A DNA stretch of 33,236 nucleotides from Curvivirga aplysinae (GCF_009711445.1 NZ_SMMC01000187.1:1-33236); one strand, 5' to 3'. Positions 17,411 to 26,407 are shown, numbered from the stretch's first letter. Notes: generated by a model not told the origin, from the letters alone. Numbers and translations are program-made.

Positions 17411-18316
17411 TTATTCAGCTGCTGCCGCATTGTTTTCTCGTCCATGAACTTCTGCATCATAGGCATCAATCATATAGCGAGAGAGTTTACCAGGAGCAAA
17501 CTTGTAATCATCGCCAATAGATTGGATCGGGGTAATTTCTACAGCTGTGCCTGTTAGGAAAGCTTCGGATGCTTTTGCCATTTCTTCTGGTTTGATATGT
17601 CGTTCTACAACTTTGTATCCGCCGCGTTTCATCAAGTCTATAGCTGTTCTACGTGTAATACCATCTAGGAAGCAATCCGGTGTAGGTGTGTGAACTTTAC
17701 CATCATCCATCAAAAAGAAGATATTCGCGCCAGTTGCCTCTGCAACATAGCCACGGTAATCAAACATCAGAGCATCATCATAACCTTCGCTCTCTGCTTT
17801 ATGCTTGGATAATGTGCAAATCATATAAAGACCCGCAGCTTTTGAATCTGTAGGGGCTGTATTTGGTGCTGGTCGTTGCCAATCAGAAATACGCATACGA
17901 AGACCAGCCATTTTTGCTTCTGCTGAGAAATAAGCAGGCCAATCCCATGCAGCGATCATTACGTTGATCTTTGTTTGTTGCGCGGACACACCCATTTGTT
18001 CAGAACCACGCCATGCGATTGGACGTATATAGCCATCCTTGATGTTGTTTTTTTCTAAAAGCTCTTTGGTTGCGTTATCGATTTCATCCATTGTGAAAGG
18101 AATTTCGAAATCGAGAATATTTGCTGACTTAAATAAACGTTCAGTATGTTCACGAAGTTTAAAGATTTTTCCGTCATATGCACGTTCGCCCTCAAAAACT
18201 GCTGATGCGTAGTGTACAGCATGGCTTAAGACGTGCAAATTAGCGTCGCGCCATTGGATAAATTCTCCATTCATCCAGATGAGTCCATCGCGGTCATCAA
18301 AAGGGACAAGGCTCAT
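17411..18316 (-). CDS. ilvE: Branched-chain amino acid aminotransferase
   Basis: IlvE, 301 residues, a class IV PLP enzyme that interconverts branched-chain amino acids and their 2-oxo acids. The PLP lysine is Lys159 in TDSKAAGLYM, and the phosphate and cofactor motifs EATGANIFF (193-201) and FLTGTAVEITPI (253-264) are typical. The ATG at 18316 has GGAG 7 bases upstream; an in-frame start at 18346 would add ten residues without support and is not used. The C-terminus is Ala/Asn-rich and not conserved. It is transcribed alone, with its own terminator, and is divergent from the MarR/response-regulator operon. Confidence 0.94.
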   Translation of the reverse strand: MSLVPFDDRDGLIWMNGEFIQWRDANLHVLSHAVHYASAVFEGERAYDGKIFKLREHTERLFKSANILDFEIPFTMDEIDNATKELLEKNNIKDGYIRPIAWRGSEQMGVSAQQTKINVMIAAWDWPAYFSAEAKMAGLRMRISDWQRPAPNTAPTDSKAAGLYMICTLSKHKAESEGYDDALMFDYRGYVAEATGANIFFLMDDGKVHTPTPDCFLDGITRRTAIDLMKRGGYKVVERHIKPEEMAKASEAFLTGTAVEITPIQSIGDDYKFAPGKLSRYMIDAYDAEVHGRENNAAAAE

Positions 18317-18559
18317 AATTGTGCTCCAATTTCTTACAAAACCCACAACAGAATGTATTTAAGTTTCGAATTCATGCAAAAAGCAAGTGCTACTGAATTG
18401 CATTCCTTGTGTGTTGTCTATAATTTACCAAACAGAACAGGGTGTTATCGTAAGGTATATTTTAAATTGTTGTAATTTTGTTACGCAATGATAAAAGATA
18501 TGTTCTTATATTTCATTCATAACGTGGTCCGTGTAACATCATAAGGCATATATGTCAAT

Positions 18560-19084
18560 ATGACTGACATAAAATCTCATCCGTTTCGCCCTCTTGCCAA
18601 TTCACCGGCTAAGGCTTCAAAATCTCATGCAAATCCGCTTTTTTTACGTGAAGAAGTCGTGCGACAAGGCATTGAAATGTTGTTCTATGCCTATCGGGAT
18701 TTCATCGAAGAGCCAGACGAAGTTCTTCATGATAAGGGTTTGGGGCGTGCGCATCATCGTGTGATTTATTTTGTTGGTCGTTATCCAGGTATGACGGTGT
18801 CTGATTTATTGGCGATTTTGCGTATTACCAAACAAAGCTTGAGCCGGGTTCTAGGACAGCTGGTTGATGAAGAATATATTGTACAAAAAACGGGGCCTGT
18901 TGATCGTCGGCAGCGATTGTTAGAATTAACAGACAAAGGGAAAGAGTTGGAAAGTGAATTAACAGCTATTCAACGCAATCGAATCGAAGCAGCTTTTCGT
19001 GAAGCTGGTGCTGAAGCTGTAGATGGTTTTTGTCAGGTAATGATGGGGATTATTTCAGACCCGGACGATAAAGCACGTTTTTGA
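18560..19084 (+). CDS. MarR family regulator, PetP-like
   Basis: A 174-residue MarR-type winged helix protein. The HTH core spans about 60-140 (TVSDLLAILRITKQSLSRVLGQL, then the wing VQKTGPVDRRQRLLELTDKG). About 25 residues of unstructured N-terminus precede it. It is directly followed by an OmpR-type response regulator 21 bases on. This MarR plus OmpR order is that of petP-petR in Rhodobacter and other alphaproteobacteria, where the pair has been tied to cytochrome bc1 expression; equivalence here is inferred from synteny. The ribosome binding site is weak. The 243-base gap to ilvE holds its promoter, with TTGCAT-N15-TATAAT ending near 18424 as one possibility. Confidence 0.85.
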   Translation: MTDIKSHPFRPLANSPAKASKSHANPLFLREEVVRQGIEMLFYAYRDFIEEPDEVLHDKGLGRAHHRVIYFVGRYPGMTVSDLLAILRITKQSLSRVLGQLVDEEYIVQKTGPVDRRQRLLELTDKGKELESELTAIQRNRIEAAFREAGAEAVDGFCQVMMGIISDPDDKARF

Positions 19085-19105
19085 AATTATAATTAGGTTG
19101 GCTAA

Positions 19106-19807
19106 ATGGTAGAAGAAACACATGTTTTAGTTGTAGACGATGACGCAGAAATTCGTGATTTGTTACAACGTTTCTTGTCCAAAGAAGGGTATCGTGTGAC
19201 TGTGGCAGAAGATGCTGCGGATGCAAGAAATAAGCTGGCATTTTTTGAATTTGATTTGTTGATTGTCGATGTAATGATGCCCGGTGAAACGGGGCTTGAA
19301 TTTACTGAATCTCTTAGAACGCAGACAACTGTGCCAATTTTGATGTTGACTGCCATGGGTGAAACCGAAGCGCGTATCGCAGGATTGAAAGCGGGAGCAG
19401 ACGATTATTTAGCAAAGCCTTTTGAGCCTATGGAGTTGATTTTACGAATTCAATCGATACTTCGGCGATCTTTCACAATGCCGGAAACGGACGCCAACCT
19501 AGAAGATAGTCGTGAGATTAAGCTTGGAGCATCTATCTTTGATATGGATCGCGAAATTCTTGTGCAAGGAGAGGCGACCATTAAGTTGACCACTACTGAA
19601 ATCGCTTTGTTAAAAGCTTTGGCTGGCGTGAGGGGAGAGGTGATGAGTCGTGAAGAACTTTGTGAAAAATCTAATGTGGATTCTGCGGGGCGTACTGTCG
19701 ATGTTCAGGTAACACGCCTACGTCGAAAAATTGAACCTGATCCGAAAAATCCGCGCTATCTTCATACTGTTCGAGGGCAAGGTTATGTTTTACGACCAGA
19801 TAATTAA
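19106..19807 (+). CDS. OmpR family response regulator, PetR-like
   Basis: A 233-residue two-component response regulator. The receiver domain (about 5-118) has Asp11-13, the phospho-acceptor Asp55 in LLIVDVMMPG, Thr82 and Lys104 in YLAKPFEP. An OmpR/PhoB winged helix follows (about 135-230), with RTVDVQVTRLRRKIE and YLHTVRGQGYVL. It sits between a MarR regulator and a sensor kinase, all co-directional with gaps under 45 bases, so the three genes probably form one unit and the kinase is the partner. The PetR assignment rests on synteny and similarity by eye. Confidence 0.93.
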   Translation: MVEETHVLVVDDDAEIRDLLQRFLSKEGYRVTVAEDAADARNKLAFFEFDLLIVDVMMPGETGLEFTESLRTQTTVPILMLTAMGETEARIAGLKAGADDYLAKPFEPMELILRIQSILRRSFTMPETDANLEDSREIKLGASIFDMDREILVQGEATIKLTTTEIALLKALAGVRGEVMSREELCEKSNVDSAGRTVDVQVTRLRRKIEPDPKNPRYLHTVRGQGYVLRPDN

Positions 19808-19850
19808 TTTAAAAATAGGCAGTGGCTACAAAGCTCTGTAATCTTCTCAC

Positions 19851-21188
19851 ATGAGTATTTCAAACGCCCTGATAAGTTTAAGACGTCTGGTCAAATTAGC
19901 GCTTCCGCGAAGTCTTTACGGGCGTGCTTTGTTGATTATCGTGACTCCTTTGATTCTGTTGCAAGTGATTACAGCATGGATTTTTTATGATCGTCATTGG
20001 GATACTATTACGTGGCGTTTGGCATCTGCATTGGCTGGTGACATTCAACATGTACTTTGGGAAATCAAAGAACGCCCAGAGATGGCGGATGTGATTTTCG
20101 AGCAGGCACATGAAAATATGAATTTGCAATTTATCTTGCAAAAAGGTGAAATTTTACCAAATGAACTTCCACATAATAATGGTTTGTTAGATCGCTTATT
20201 GGCAAAAGCTTTAGATGAAAGAGTAAGGCGTCCGTTCTTAATTGATAGTTCTTCCTTCAAAGAAGAAGTTATCATCGATTTCCAATTGGCGAATGCTGTT
20301 TTAACTGTTGTTGCACCGGGAAAACGTCTGTTTAGCTCTACAACGTATATCTTTATTACTTGGATGGTTGGAACATCCTTGATCCTGTTTGCTGTAGCCT
20401 CAATTTTCATGCGCAATCAGGTGCGTCCAATTAAACGTTTGGCGGATGCAGTGGACAGTTTCGGTAAAGGTCGAGATCCCGGAAAGGAATTTAAACCGGG
20501 TGGTGCTTCGGAAGTTAGAACAGCAGCAAATGCTTTTAATCGCATGATGAACCGTATTCGGCGCCAGATCCGGCAGCGTACAGATATGTTGTCTGGAGTA
20601 AGTCATGATTTAAAAACGCCTTTAACCAGAATGAAGTTACAACTTGCATTGATGGAAGATAGTGCAGACTCAGAAGCATTAAAATCTAACCTTCAAGAAA
20701 TGGAAAAAATGATCGAAGGTTATCTGACGTTTGCCAAAGGTGAAGGGGGGGAGCCATCGGTTGAATATGATATGTCTGAAATGCTTTCTACCTTGGCAAA
20801 AAACTGGCGTAGTGGTGGGGTAAATATCGATTGTCATGTGGAAGGGCATCTGATTGCAGATGTAAAGCCCCAAGCGCTTCGTCGTTGTATTGATAATCTT
20901 ATTTCCAATGCAAATCGCTATGCCGAGACAATTTGGCTCAGTGGTGGTATTCGTGGTGACGTTTTAGAAATTGTTGTAGATGATGACGGGCCCGGTATTC
21001 CTGAAAGTGAACGTGAGAAGGCGTTTCGCCCGTTTTATCGCATTGACGAATCTCGCAACACCAAGACAGGTGGAACAGGATTGGGATTATCAATCAGTCG
21101 TGATGTAGCACGTGTCCACGGCGGGGAAATTTACTTAGAAGAATCCCCTTATGGTGGGTTACGTGCCCGAATACGATTACCACTTTAA
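19851..21188 (+). CDS. Sensor histidine kinase, EnvZ-like
   Basis: A 445-residue membrane sensor kinase. TM1 is about 26-46 and TM2 about 166-187, flanking a periplasmic sensor of roughly 120 residues. A HAMP linker follows (188-240, starting VRPIKRLADAVDSFG). The phospho-acceptor His252 is in GVSHDLKTPLTRMK, the N box is near LRRCIDNLISNANRY, G1 is DDDGPGIP and G2 is GGTGLGLSIS. It is 43 bases behind the PetR-like regulator and is its likely partner. Its final four bases overlap the 3' end of the convergent kdsB gene, leaving no room for a terminator between them. Confidence 0.93.
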   Translation: MSISNALISLRRLVKLALPRSLYGRALLIIVTPLILLQVITAWIFYDRHWDTITWRLASALAGDIQHVLWEIKERPEMADVIFEQAHENMNLQFILQKGEILPNELPHNNGLLDRLLAKALDERVRRPFLIDSSSFKEEVIIDFQLANAVLTVVAPGKRLFSSTTYIFITWMVGTSLILFAVASIFMRNQVRPIKRLADAVDSFGKGRDPGKEFKPGGASEVRTAANAFNRMMNRIRRQIRQRTDMLSGVSHDLKTPLTRMKLQLALMEDSADSEALKSNLQEMEKMIEGYLTFAKGEGGEPSVEYDMSEMLSTLAKNWRSGGVNIDCHVEGHLIADVKPQALRRCIDNLISNANRYAETIWLSGGIRGDVLEIVVDDDGPGIPESEREKAFRPFYRIDESRNTKTGGTGLGLSISRDVARVHGGEIYLEESPYGGLRARIRLPL

Positions 21189-21916
21189 CCAGCCAGTAGT
21201 TGACGGGCTTTTTCTAAATCCTCTGGTGTATCGACACCAAGAGGCACAGTTTTGACCAGGGTAGCATCAATGCGCATACCAACTTCTAAGGCACGGAGTT
21301 GTTCAAGCTTCTCGCGCTGTTCCAGCAAGCCCGGCGGCATAGAAACGAATTGTTTTAAAGCGTCACGACGATAGCCATATAGTCCAATATGATGATATAG
21401 TGGACCCTCCCCAAATGGTGCGGTTGCACGCGTAAATGTTAAGGCACGTGCAGTATGGCTTCCTTGTTTAAACGCGAGATATGCCTTTACCACATTGGGA
21501 TTCGTTTTTTCATCTTCTTCAGTGATTTCTGCGACCGCAGTTGAAATATCAACTGCCGCATTTTTTAATGGCTCTGCAGTCGCTGCGATCACATGTGGGT
21601 CAAGAGTTGGTAGGTCACCTTGAACATTGATGATAACGTCATATTTTTCATCTGGATCATATGCTTCAACGGCAGCCCATACACGATCAGACCCGGATGG
21701 CAAATCTGGATCTGTCATAATGGCGGTACCGCCGTGTGCCTCTATCGCCTCAACGATCTCTTGGTCGCCGGCAGCGACAATGACAGGGCCAGATTTGGAT
21801 TCTTCTGCACGTTTCAAACATTGAACAATCATCGGTAACCCAGCAATATCGGCCAAAGGTTTGTTTGGTAGGCGGGTTGATGCCAATCGAGAAGGAATGA
21901 CGATGAGAGAGTTCAT
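21185..21916 (-). CDS. kdsB: 3-deoxy-manno-octulosonate cytidylyltransferase (CMP-KDO synthetase)
   Basis: KdsB, 243 residues, activates KDO with CTP for lipopolysaccharide inner-core synthesis in the cytoplasm. It begins with the nucleotide-binding MNSLIVIPSRLASTRLPNKPL, followed by DLPSGSDRVWAA (71-82), VINVQGDLPTL and HHIGLYGYRRDAL, and ends with the VDTPEDLEKAR motif. Length is typical. AGGAT lies 5 bases upstream of the ATG. It is divergent from the cytochrome gene and overlaps the end of the sensor kinase by four bases, tail to tail. Its presence shows a KDO-containing LPS. Confidence 0.95.
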   Translation of the reverse strand: MNSLIVIPSRLASTRLPNKPLADIAGLPMIVQCLKRAEESKSGPVIVAAGDQEIVEAIEAHGGTAIMTDPDLPSGSDRVWAAVEAYDPDEKYDVIINVQGDLPTLDPHVIAATAEPLKNAAVDISTAVAEITEEDEKTNPNVVKAYLAFKQGSHTARALTFTRATAPFGEGPLYHHIGLYGYRRDALKQFVSMPPGLLEQREKLEQLRALEVGMRIDATLVKTVPLGVDTPEDLEKARQLLAG

Positions 21917-21959
21917 GTTAAATCCTAAAAAAAAGAGCGTTTTAACGGAAAAAATGCGT

Positions 21960-21973
21960 CGATAAGCTTATCG
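21960..21973. promoter_or_regulatory. 14-base perfect palindrome in the kdsB-cytochrome divergent gap
   Basis: CGATAAGCTTATCG is fully self-complementary and sits 43 bases upstream of kdsB and about 150 bases upstream of the cytochrome gene, in a 210-base gap otherwise without features. It could be an operator for either gene. No regulator is identified. Confidence 0.35.
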
Positions 21974-22126
21974 GGCATTGATTTGATCGTGACTAGAGGA
22001 TATACCCCAAAGGTGAAGGAACAATCAACAATGTTTGTTCTAAGAATTTTTATGCGTATTTTAGGGGTTCCAACTTTATAGGGAATGGAAATGCGCGGGA
22101 TCGATATCGAATAAGAGGGCTTGAAC

Positions 22127-22675
22127 ATGAAAGACGCTCTGCTGATCAATAAAGTAGCGGCTGCGGTTATCGGCGCAATGTTGTTGGCAATGGTTGCTGG
22201 CGCGCTGTCTAGTATCCTATACAAACCAGATCAAATCGCAGAAAATGCATACCCAATTGAAGCTGGTGCAGTGACAACAGAAACAGCGGCGGCAGCACCT
22301 GCTGGTCCAGAACCTGTATCTGCATTATTGGCATCTGCTGATACTGCAAAAGGTTTGAAACTGTTCAAGAAATGTGGCGCTTGTCATACTTACGAAAAAG
22401 GTGGCGCTGATAAGGTTGGTCCTAACTTGTGGAACCTTATTGATCGTGTGCAAGGTGGCGTAGATGGTTTTGGTGGATATTCCAAAGCAATGGCTGCTTT
22501 GAAAGACACAGGAAACACATGGTCTTATGAAGAATTAAACGCATTCTTGGCAAAGCCTAAGAAATACTTGAAAGGCACAGCGATGAACTTCGGTGGCTTC
22601 AAGAAAGTTAAGGATCGTGCTGATATTATCGCTTTCTTACGCGAACAAGCTGATAGCCCTGTGGCGTTGCCATAA
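22127..22675 (+). CDS. Membrane-anchored cytochrome c, CycM/c552 type
   Basis: A 182-residue class I cytochrome c. An uncleaved N-terminal membrane anchor spans about 10-32, then an Ala/Pro/Thr-rich linker to about 66. The haem site is CGACH (83-87), and Met153 in KGTAMNFGG is the probable sixth ligand. The layout matches CycM of alphaproteobacteria, which carries electrons between the bc1 complex and cytochrome oxidase on the periplasmic face. ATG at 22127 is preferred because GAGGG lies 7 bases upstream; TTG at 22121 would be too close. A strong terminator follows. It lies one gene beyond the PetPR-like regulators, a loose link to respiration. Confidence 0.9.
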   Translation: MKDALLINKVAAAVIGAMLLAMVAGALSSILYKPDQIAENAYPIEAGAVTTETAAAAPAGPEPVSALLASADTAKGLKLFKKCGACHTYEKGGADKVGPNLWNLIDRVQGGVDGFGGYSKAMAALKDTGNTWSYEELNAFLAKPKKYLKGTAMNFGGFKKVKDRADIIAFLREQADSPVALP

Positions 22676-22694
22676 GGTTGAGAGATCGGTATAG

Positions 22695-22728
22695 AAAAGG
22701 CGATGCTGTCTAGCGTCGCCTTTTTTTT
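22695..22728 (+). terminator. Rho-independent terminator of the cytochrome c gene
   Basis: AAAAGGCGATGC pairs with GCGTCGCCTTTT (one T-G pair) around a 6-base loop, with eight T residues at 22721-22728. Confidence 0.92.
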
Positions 22729-22769
22729 GTCTATAAATCTCAATCACTTCTTATTGTAAGGATTTTCTG

Positions 22770-23555
22770 ATGACGCAAATCATTCCGCTTGAGATCATTC
22801 AGCTTGCAAATAAATTAGCTGACACAGCTGCCCCAATTGCACGACAGTATTTTCGCCAACCATTGGATATTGTGGCTAAAGCAGATGAAAGCCCGGTGAC
22901 AATCGCAGATCAAACCGCCGAATTGGAAATGCGTAAGGTGATTGAATCGACTTTTCCTTCTCATGGAATTTACGGAGAAGAACACGGGCAGGTGCGTTTA
23001 GATGCAGATTATGTTTGGGTGTTAGACCCAATCGATGGAACTGCAGCTTTTATAACGGGCATGCCTGTATTTGGTACCCTGATCGCTGTATCTATGGCCG
23101 AGACCCCTGTACTAGGAGTTATCGAGCAACCGATCACGAGAGAACGCTGGGTTGGTGCGAAAGGGCATGTGACAACATTGAACGGGGAGACTGTTAAAAC
23201 AAGTGGATGTATTAAGCTTGAAGATGCGCGTATGTATATCACCACATCAGATATGTTAACTACAGATGATGAAAGCGCTAAATTTCAAAACCTCCGCCAA
23301 TCTGTTCGCGTAAACCGTTTCGGTGGGGATTGTTATTCCTATGGTTTATTAGCAGCAGGACAAGTTGACCTTGTATTTGAAAGTCAGTTGCAGCCCTATG
23401 ACTTTATGGCACTTGTGCCTGTGGTTGAAGGTGCTGGTGGTGTCATGAGTGACTGGGATGGAAATCCGTTGACGTTATCTTCTGGACCACAAGTTATTGC
23501 AGCTGCAACAAAAGAATTACATGTACAAGCGTTAGAAAAAATTCATTCCGCATAA
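22770..23555 (+). CDS. hisN: Histidinol-phosphatase, inositol monophosphatase family
   Basis: A 261-residue magnesium-dependent phosphatase. Metal ligands are seen in GEEHG (Glu70, Glu71) and DPIDGT (Asp86, Asp89), and the second half has GGDCYSYGLLAAG and PYDFMALVPVVEGAGG. This second motif is that of HisN, the IMPase-type histidinol-phosphatase of actinobacteria and alphaproteobacteria, which removes phosphate from histidinol phosphate. AAGGA lies upstream of the ATG. A symporter gene follows 55 bases later on the same strand, perhaps co-transcribed. Other IMPase substrates, such as inositol phosphate, cannot be ruled out from sequence alone. Confidence 0.85.
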   Translation: MTQIIPLEIIQLANKLADTAAPIARQYFRQPLDIVAKADESPVTIADQTAELEMRKVIESTFPSHGIYGEEHGQVRLDADYVWVLDPIDGTAAFITGMPVFGTLIAVSMAETPVLGVIEQPITRERWVGAKGHVTTLNGETVKTSGCIKLEDARMYITTSDMLTTDDESAKFQNLRQSVRVNRFGGDCYSYGLLAAGQVDLVFESQLQPYDFMALVPVVEGAGGVMSDWDGNPLTLSSGPQVIAAATKELHVQALEKIHSA

Positions 23556-23610
23556 ATGGAAAGATGTGTAATCTAACCACAACTAATATTGTAGGAATAG
23601 GGAAAGAAAA

Positions 23611-24474
23611 ATGGGGATTATCACGGATGTCATCCTACCGCTAGCCTTGGCATTTATCATGTTTACATTGGGGCTTGGTCTGACGGGGGCAGATTTCAAA
23701 CGTGTCTTTACACAGCCTAAAGACTTTATCGTAGGTATGTTGTCACAAGTTATCATCGTACCAATCGTTGGTATTGCTCTAGTTATCCTATGGGGGAATG
23801 CTCTAACACCAGAACTGGCAATGGGGGTGATGCTTATCGCAGCGGCACCAGGTGGAGCGACATCAAATATCCTAACCTCATTGGGGCGGGGAGATGTGGC
23901 TCTGTCTGTTTCCATGACAGCAGTTACCAGCTTATTAGGCTTGTTAACAATTCCGCTTATTATCGGCATGTCATATGAATACATATTTGGTGCTAGTCAA
24001 ATGCAGGATTTTTCGATCACTAGAATCGCCTTGAGCATTTTTGCAATTGTGACTGTGCCAGTTTTATTAGGCATGTTGTTACGTCGATTAGCAACAGAAG
24101 CTGCATTAAAATTTGAACCAATCGCAGGCAAGATTTCTACAGGCTTTTTTATTCTTGTATTGATTGGTGCAATTGTAAAAGAGCGCAACAATGTTGTTTC
24201 TTACTTTGCCGATGCAGGTTTGATTACATTATGTTTAAATGTTACAATGATGGTTTTGGCGTTTTATTTAGCTAAACTTATTAAGTCAGGATTTAAGCAA
24301 CGTGTGGCAATTTCAATCGAATGTGGGTTACAAAATGGTACGCTTGCAATCGCTATCGGCAGTTTATTATTTGCAGGCGGAGCTTACATCATTCCAGCGG
24401 CGATTTATAGCCTGATCATGTTTGCAACATCATTACTGATGGTACTGATCTGGCGTCGCCATTCAGAAGCTTAA
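23611..24474 (+). CDS. Bile acid:sodium symporter family transporter
   Basis: A 287-residue, very hydrophobic protein with nine or ten membrane segments. LAFIMFTLGLGLTGADFKRVF near the start, AAAPGGATSNILTSLGRGDVALS (about 89-111), and ECGLQNGTLAIAIGSLLFAGG near the end are signatures of the BASS superfamily. Bacterial members move organic acids with sodium; the substrate here is unknown and bile acid is only the family name. GGGAAAG lies upstream of the ATG. It follows hisN by 55 bases and converges on a MarR gene. Confidence 0.88.
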   Translation: MGIITDVILPLALAFIMFTLGLGLTGADFKRVFTQPKDFIVGMLSQVIIVPIVGIALVILWGNALTPELAMGVMLIAAAPGGATSNILTSLGRGDVALSVSMTAVTSLLGLLTIPLIIGMSYEYIFGASQMQDFSITRIALSIFAIVTVPVLLGMLLRRLATEAALKFEPIAGKISTGFFILVLIGAIVKERNNVVSYFADAGLITLCLNVTMMVLAFYLAKLIKSGFKQRVAISIECGLQNGTLAIAIGSLLFAGGAYIIPAAIYSLIMFATSLLMVLIWRRHSEA

Positions 24475-24497
24475 GAGAGTAATTTATAATTGGTGGG

Positions 24498-24848
24498 CTA
24501 TTCAGCCGCGTCTTTCGCGGCTTCCATCATCATATTGGCAAATTCATGCAAATAGACAGACCCTTTGACAGTCCGTTGTATGTTAACGGAACGACGATCA
24601 TTCTCATCCGGTTTTCGTTTGACCATACCCAATTCAGATAGACGATCCAAAGAACGTGTGATGGCAGGTTTGGAAATATTTAATTTCTCAGCCAAGCCAC
24701 GGACGGTATGCGGCATCGGTGTCAGATAAACAGTTGTCAAAACAGCCATCTGGCGTGCGGACAAATCTGGTGTATCTTTACGTACTGATTCAGTGATGGC
24801 ACCTTGCCAAATGGACAAGACCTGATTTTGTGTGAGGTTAAGGCTCAT
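24498..24848 (-). CDS. MarR family transcriptional regulator
   Basis: A compact 116-residue MarR-type regulator. The winged helix covers most of the protein: LSARQMAVLTTVYL, then HTVRGLAEKLNISKPAITRSLDRLSELG (recognition helix about 60-72), then the wing VKRKPDENDRRSVNIQRT. GGA lies 6 bases before the ATG. It ends in Ala/Glu-rich sequence whose DNA contains a 7-bp GC hairpin (24504-24522) without a T run. It is downstream of the M17 aminopeptidase gene on the same strand (72 bases) and convergent with the BASS transporter. No ligand or target can be given. Confidence 0.88.
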   Translation of the reverse strand: MSLNLTQNQVLSIWQGAITESVRKDTPDLSARQMAVLTTVYLTPMPHTVRGLAEKLNISKPAITRSLDRLSELGMVKRKPDENDRRSVNIQRTVKGSVYLHEFANMMMEAAKDAAE

Positions 24849-24920
24849 ATCGATTCCGTTATGACTGTTTATTGAAAACTACCGATGGTTCGGAAATTGT
24901 TCAAGTCCGATTACGTAAAA

Positions 24921-26300
24921 TTATTTATACTTTTCAGCCAAATATGTATATAGGGCGCGGATTCCCTGCGCTTCACCACCTTTGGGTCGGCCATTCTTTG
25001 CAGATAAATTATAGGCCATCAGGTCAATATGTGCCCAAGGTGTCTCTGTACCCACAAAATGTTCAAGGAATAATGCTGCGGTAATCGCACCGCCATAACC
25101 ACCCGCGGAAATATTTGAAATATCAGCATTATCATTGTCCAGCATCTTTCTATAGGGTGCATGAAGTGGCATGCGCCATAACGGGTCCGAATCGGTGGCA
25201 GATTTACGTAGTATACCATTCACCATTTCATCATTGTTGCAAAAGATTGCTGGCATATCAGTGCCTAGTGCGACACGCGCAGCGCCTGTTAAAGTTGCCA
25301 TATCTATAATTAGTTCCGGCTTGCCTTCTAAGGCCTCTGTAATGGCATCAGCAAGGACCAATCGCCCTTCAGCATCCGTATTCCCGATCTCAACAGTTGT
25401 TCCATCACGGGAGGTCAGAATATCCATAGGGCGGTAACTATCACCTGAAACTGCATTTTCAACTGCTGGAATTAATACTGTTAGATGAACATTTAACTCA
25501 TTTGACATGATCATACTAGCAAGGCCCAGAATATTGGCAGCGCCCCCCATGTCTTTTTTCATAGTTAACATATACTGAGACCCTTTAAGGTCCAAACCGC
25601 CCGTATCGAAACAAACACCTTTACCAACAAGCGCGATTGCGGGATCAGATTTCTTACCCCATGTAAGTTTGATCAACCGAGGTTCTCGTCCCTCTGCAGC
25701 CGCACGTCCGACTGCGTGGATCATTGGATAATTTTCACTCAATAAGTCATCGCCGACAATTGCGCTAAAATTCGCTTTGTAATCTTTAGCGAGCTTCTGT
25801 GCTTCTTTCGCCAGTTGGGCAGGGCCCATATCTTGGGCAGGTGTATTGATTAAATCACGGGTTAAATAAATACCTTGAGCAATATTGATGATTTCAGTTC
25901 CTTTAAAACTCGAAGGAACGACCAATTCTATCAACTTTTCATTCTTCTTGGACTTATAAGCATCAAAATTATATTGCCCCAAAGCCCATCCTAGCATAGC
26001 GGCTTCAATCTCGTCATCTTCCATATCATCAGGTAACTGATAACGACCTGCAGGCAACTTGGATACAATGCCGCCCCAAGACCAATGAGGTTCTTCTTCA
26101 TCAATGCCCACAAGTATTTTGATAGATTTGTCATCAGATGGAACCATCAAAACACTTCCAGCTGCAGCCTTATACTGGTTGGCCTCGACCCAGTTTTTAT
26201 GATCTTTTCCTTCGTCATCTAACCAGCCGGATAAAACATCCTTCGTAATTGGCAGAAGGGTTATGGTTTCGTCATTTTTTTCAGATACGAAAACATTCAT
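24921..26300 (-). CDS. Leucyl aminopeptidase family protein (peptidase M17)
   Basis: A 459-residue cytosolic M17 metallo-aminopeptidase, somewhat shorter than E. coli PepA because of a reduced N-terminal domain. All metal and catalytic residues are present: Lys227 and Asp232 in VGKGVCFDTGG, Lys239 in LDLKG, Asp250 in KKDMGGAA, and Asp309, Glu311 and Arg313 in NTDAEGRL. It removes N-terminal residues from peptides using two metal ions. The start is kept at 26300, although the AAAGG upstream is distant. It is divergent from the GST gene. It is likely a PepB/PepA-like general peptidase. Confidence 0.93.
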   Translation of the reverse strand: MNVFVSEKNDETITLLPITKDVLSGWLDDEGKDHKNWVEANQYKAAAGSVLMVPSDDKSIKILVGIDEEEPHWSWGGIVSKLPAGRYQLPDDMEDDEIEAAMLGWALGQYNFDAYKSKKNEKLIELVVPSSFKGTEIINIAQGIYLTRDLINTPAQDMGPAQLAKEAQKLAKDYKANFSAIVGDDLLSENYPMIHAVGRAAAEGREPRLIKLTWGKKSDPAIALVGKGVCFDTGGLDLKGSQYMLTMKKDMGGAANILGLASMIMSNELNVHLTVLIPAVENAVSGDSYRPMDILTSRDGTTVEIGNTDAEGRLVLADAITEALEGKPELIIDMATLTGAARVALGTDMPAIFCNNDEMVNGILRKSATDSDPLWRMPLHAPYRKMLDNDNADISNISAGGYGGAITAALFLEHFVGTETPWAHIDLMAYNLSAKNGRPKGGEAQGIRALYTYLAEKYK

Positions 26301-26407
26301 GGAAAGCAGCCTTTATTGATCTGTGAATCTTTGGTCTTATGTGCATGTCAATTGTAAACGGCTACCTTGATGGTGCAAGCCTCTATTTCAAATAAAGGAA
26401 CTGAAAA

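Noticed and set aside
18398-18424. TTGCAT-N15-TATAAT as a firm promoter for the MarR operon
   Set aside because: The spacer is short and the site is about 135 bases from the start codon, so it is mentioned only as a possibility.
21925-22224. 99-residue open frame on the minus strand over the kdsB-cytochrome gap
   Set aside because: It runs into the cytochrome coding region in antisense, has no family features, and its start lies in a membrane-anchor sequence.
24504-24522. 7-bp GC hairpin AGCCGCG/CGCGGCT at the end of the MarR gene
   Set aside because: It is inside the coding sequence and no T run follows on either strand, so I do not call a terminator.
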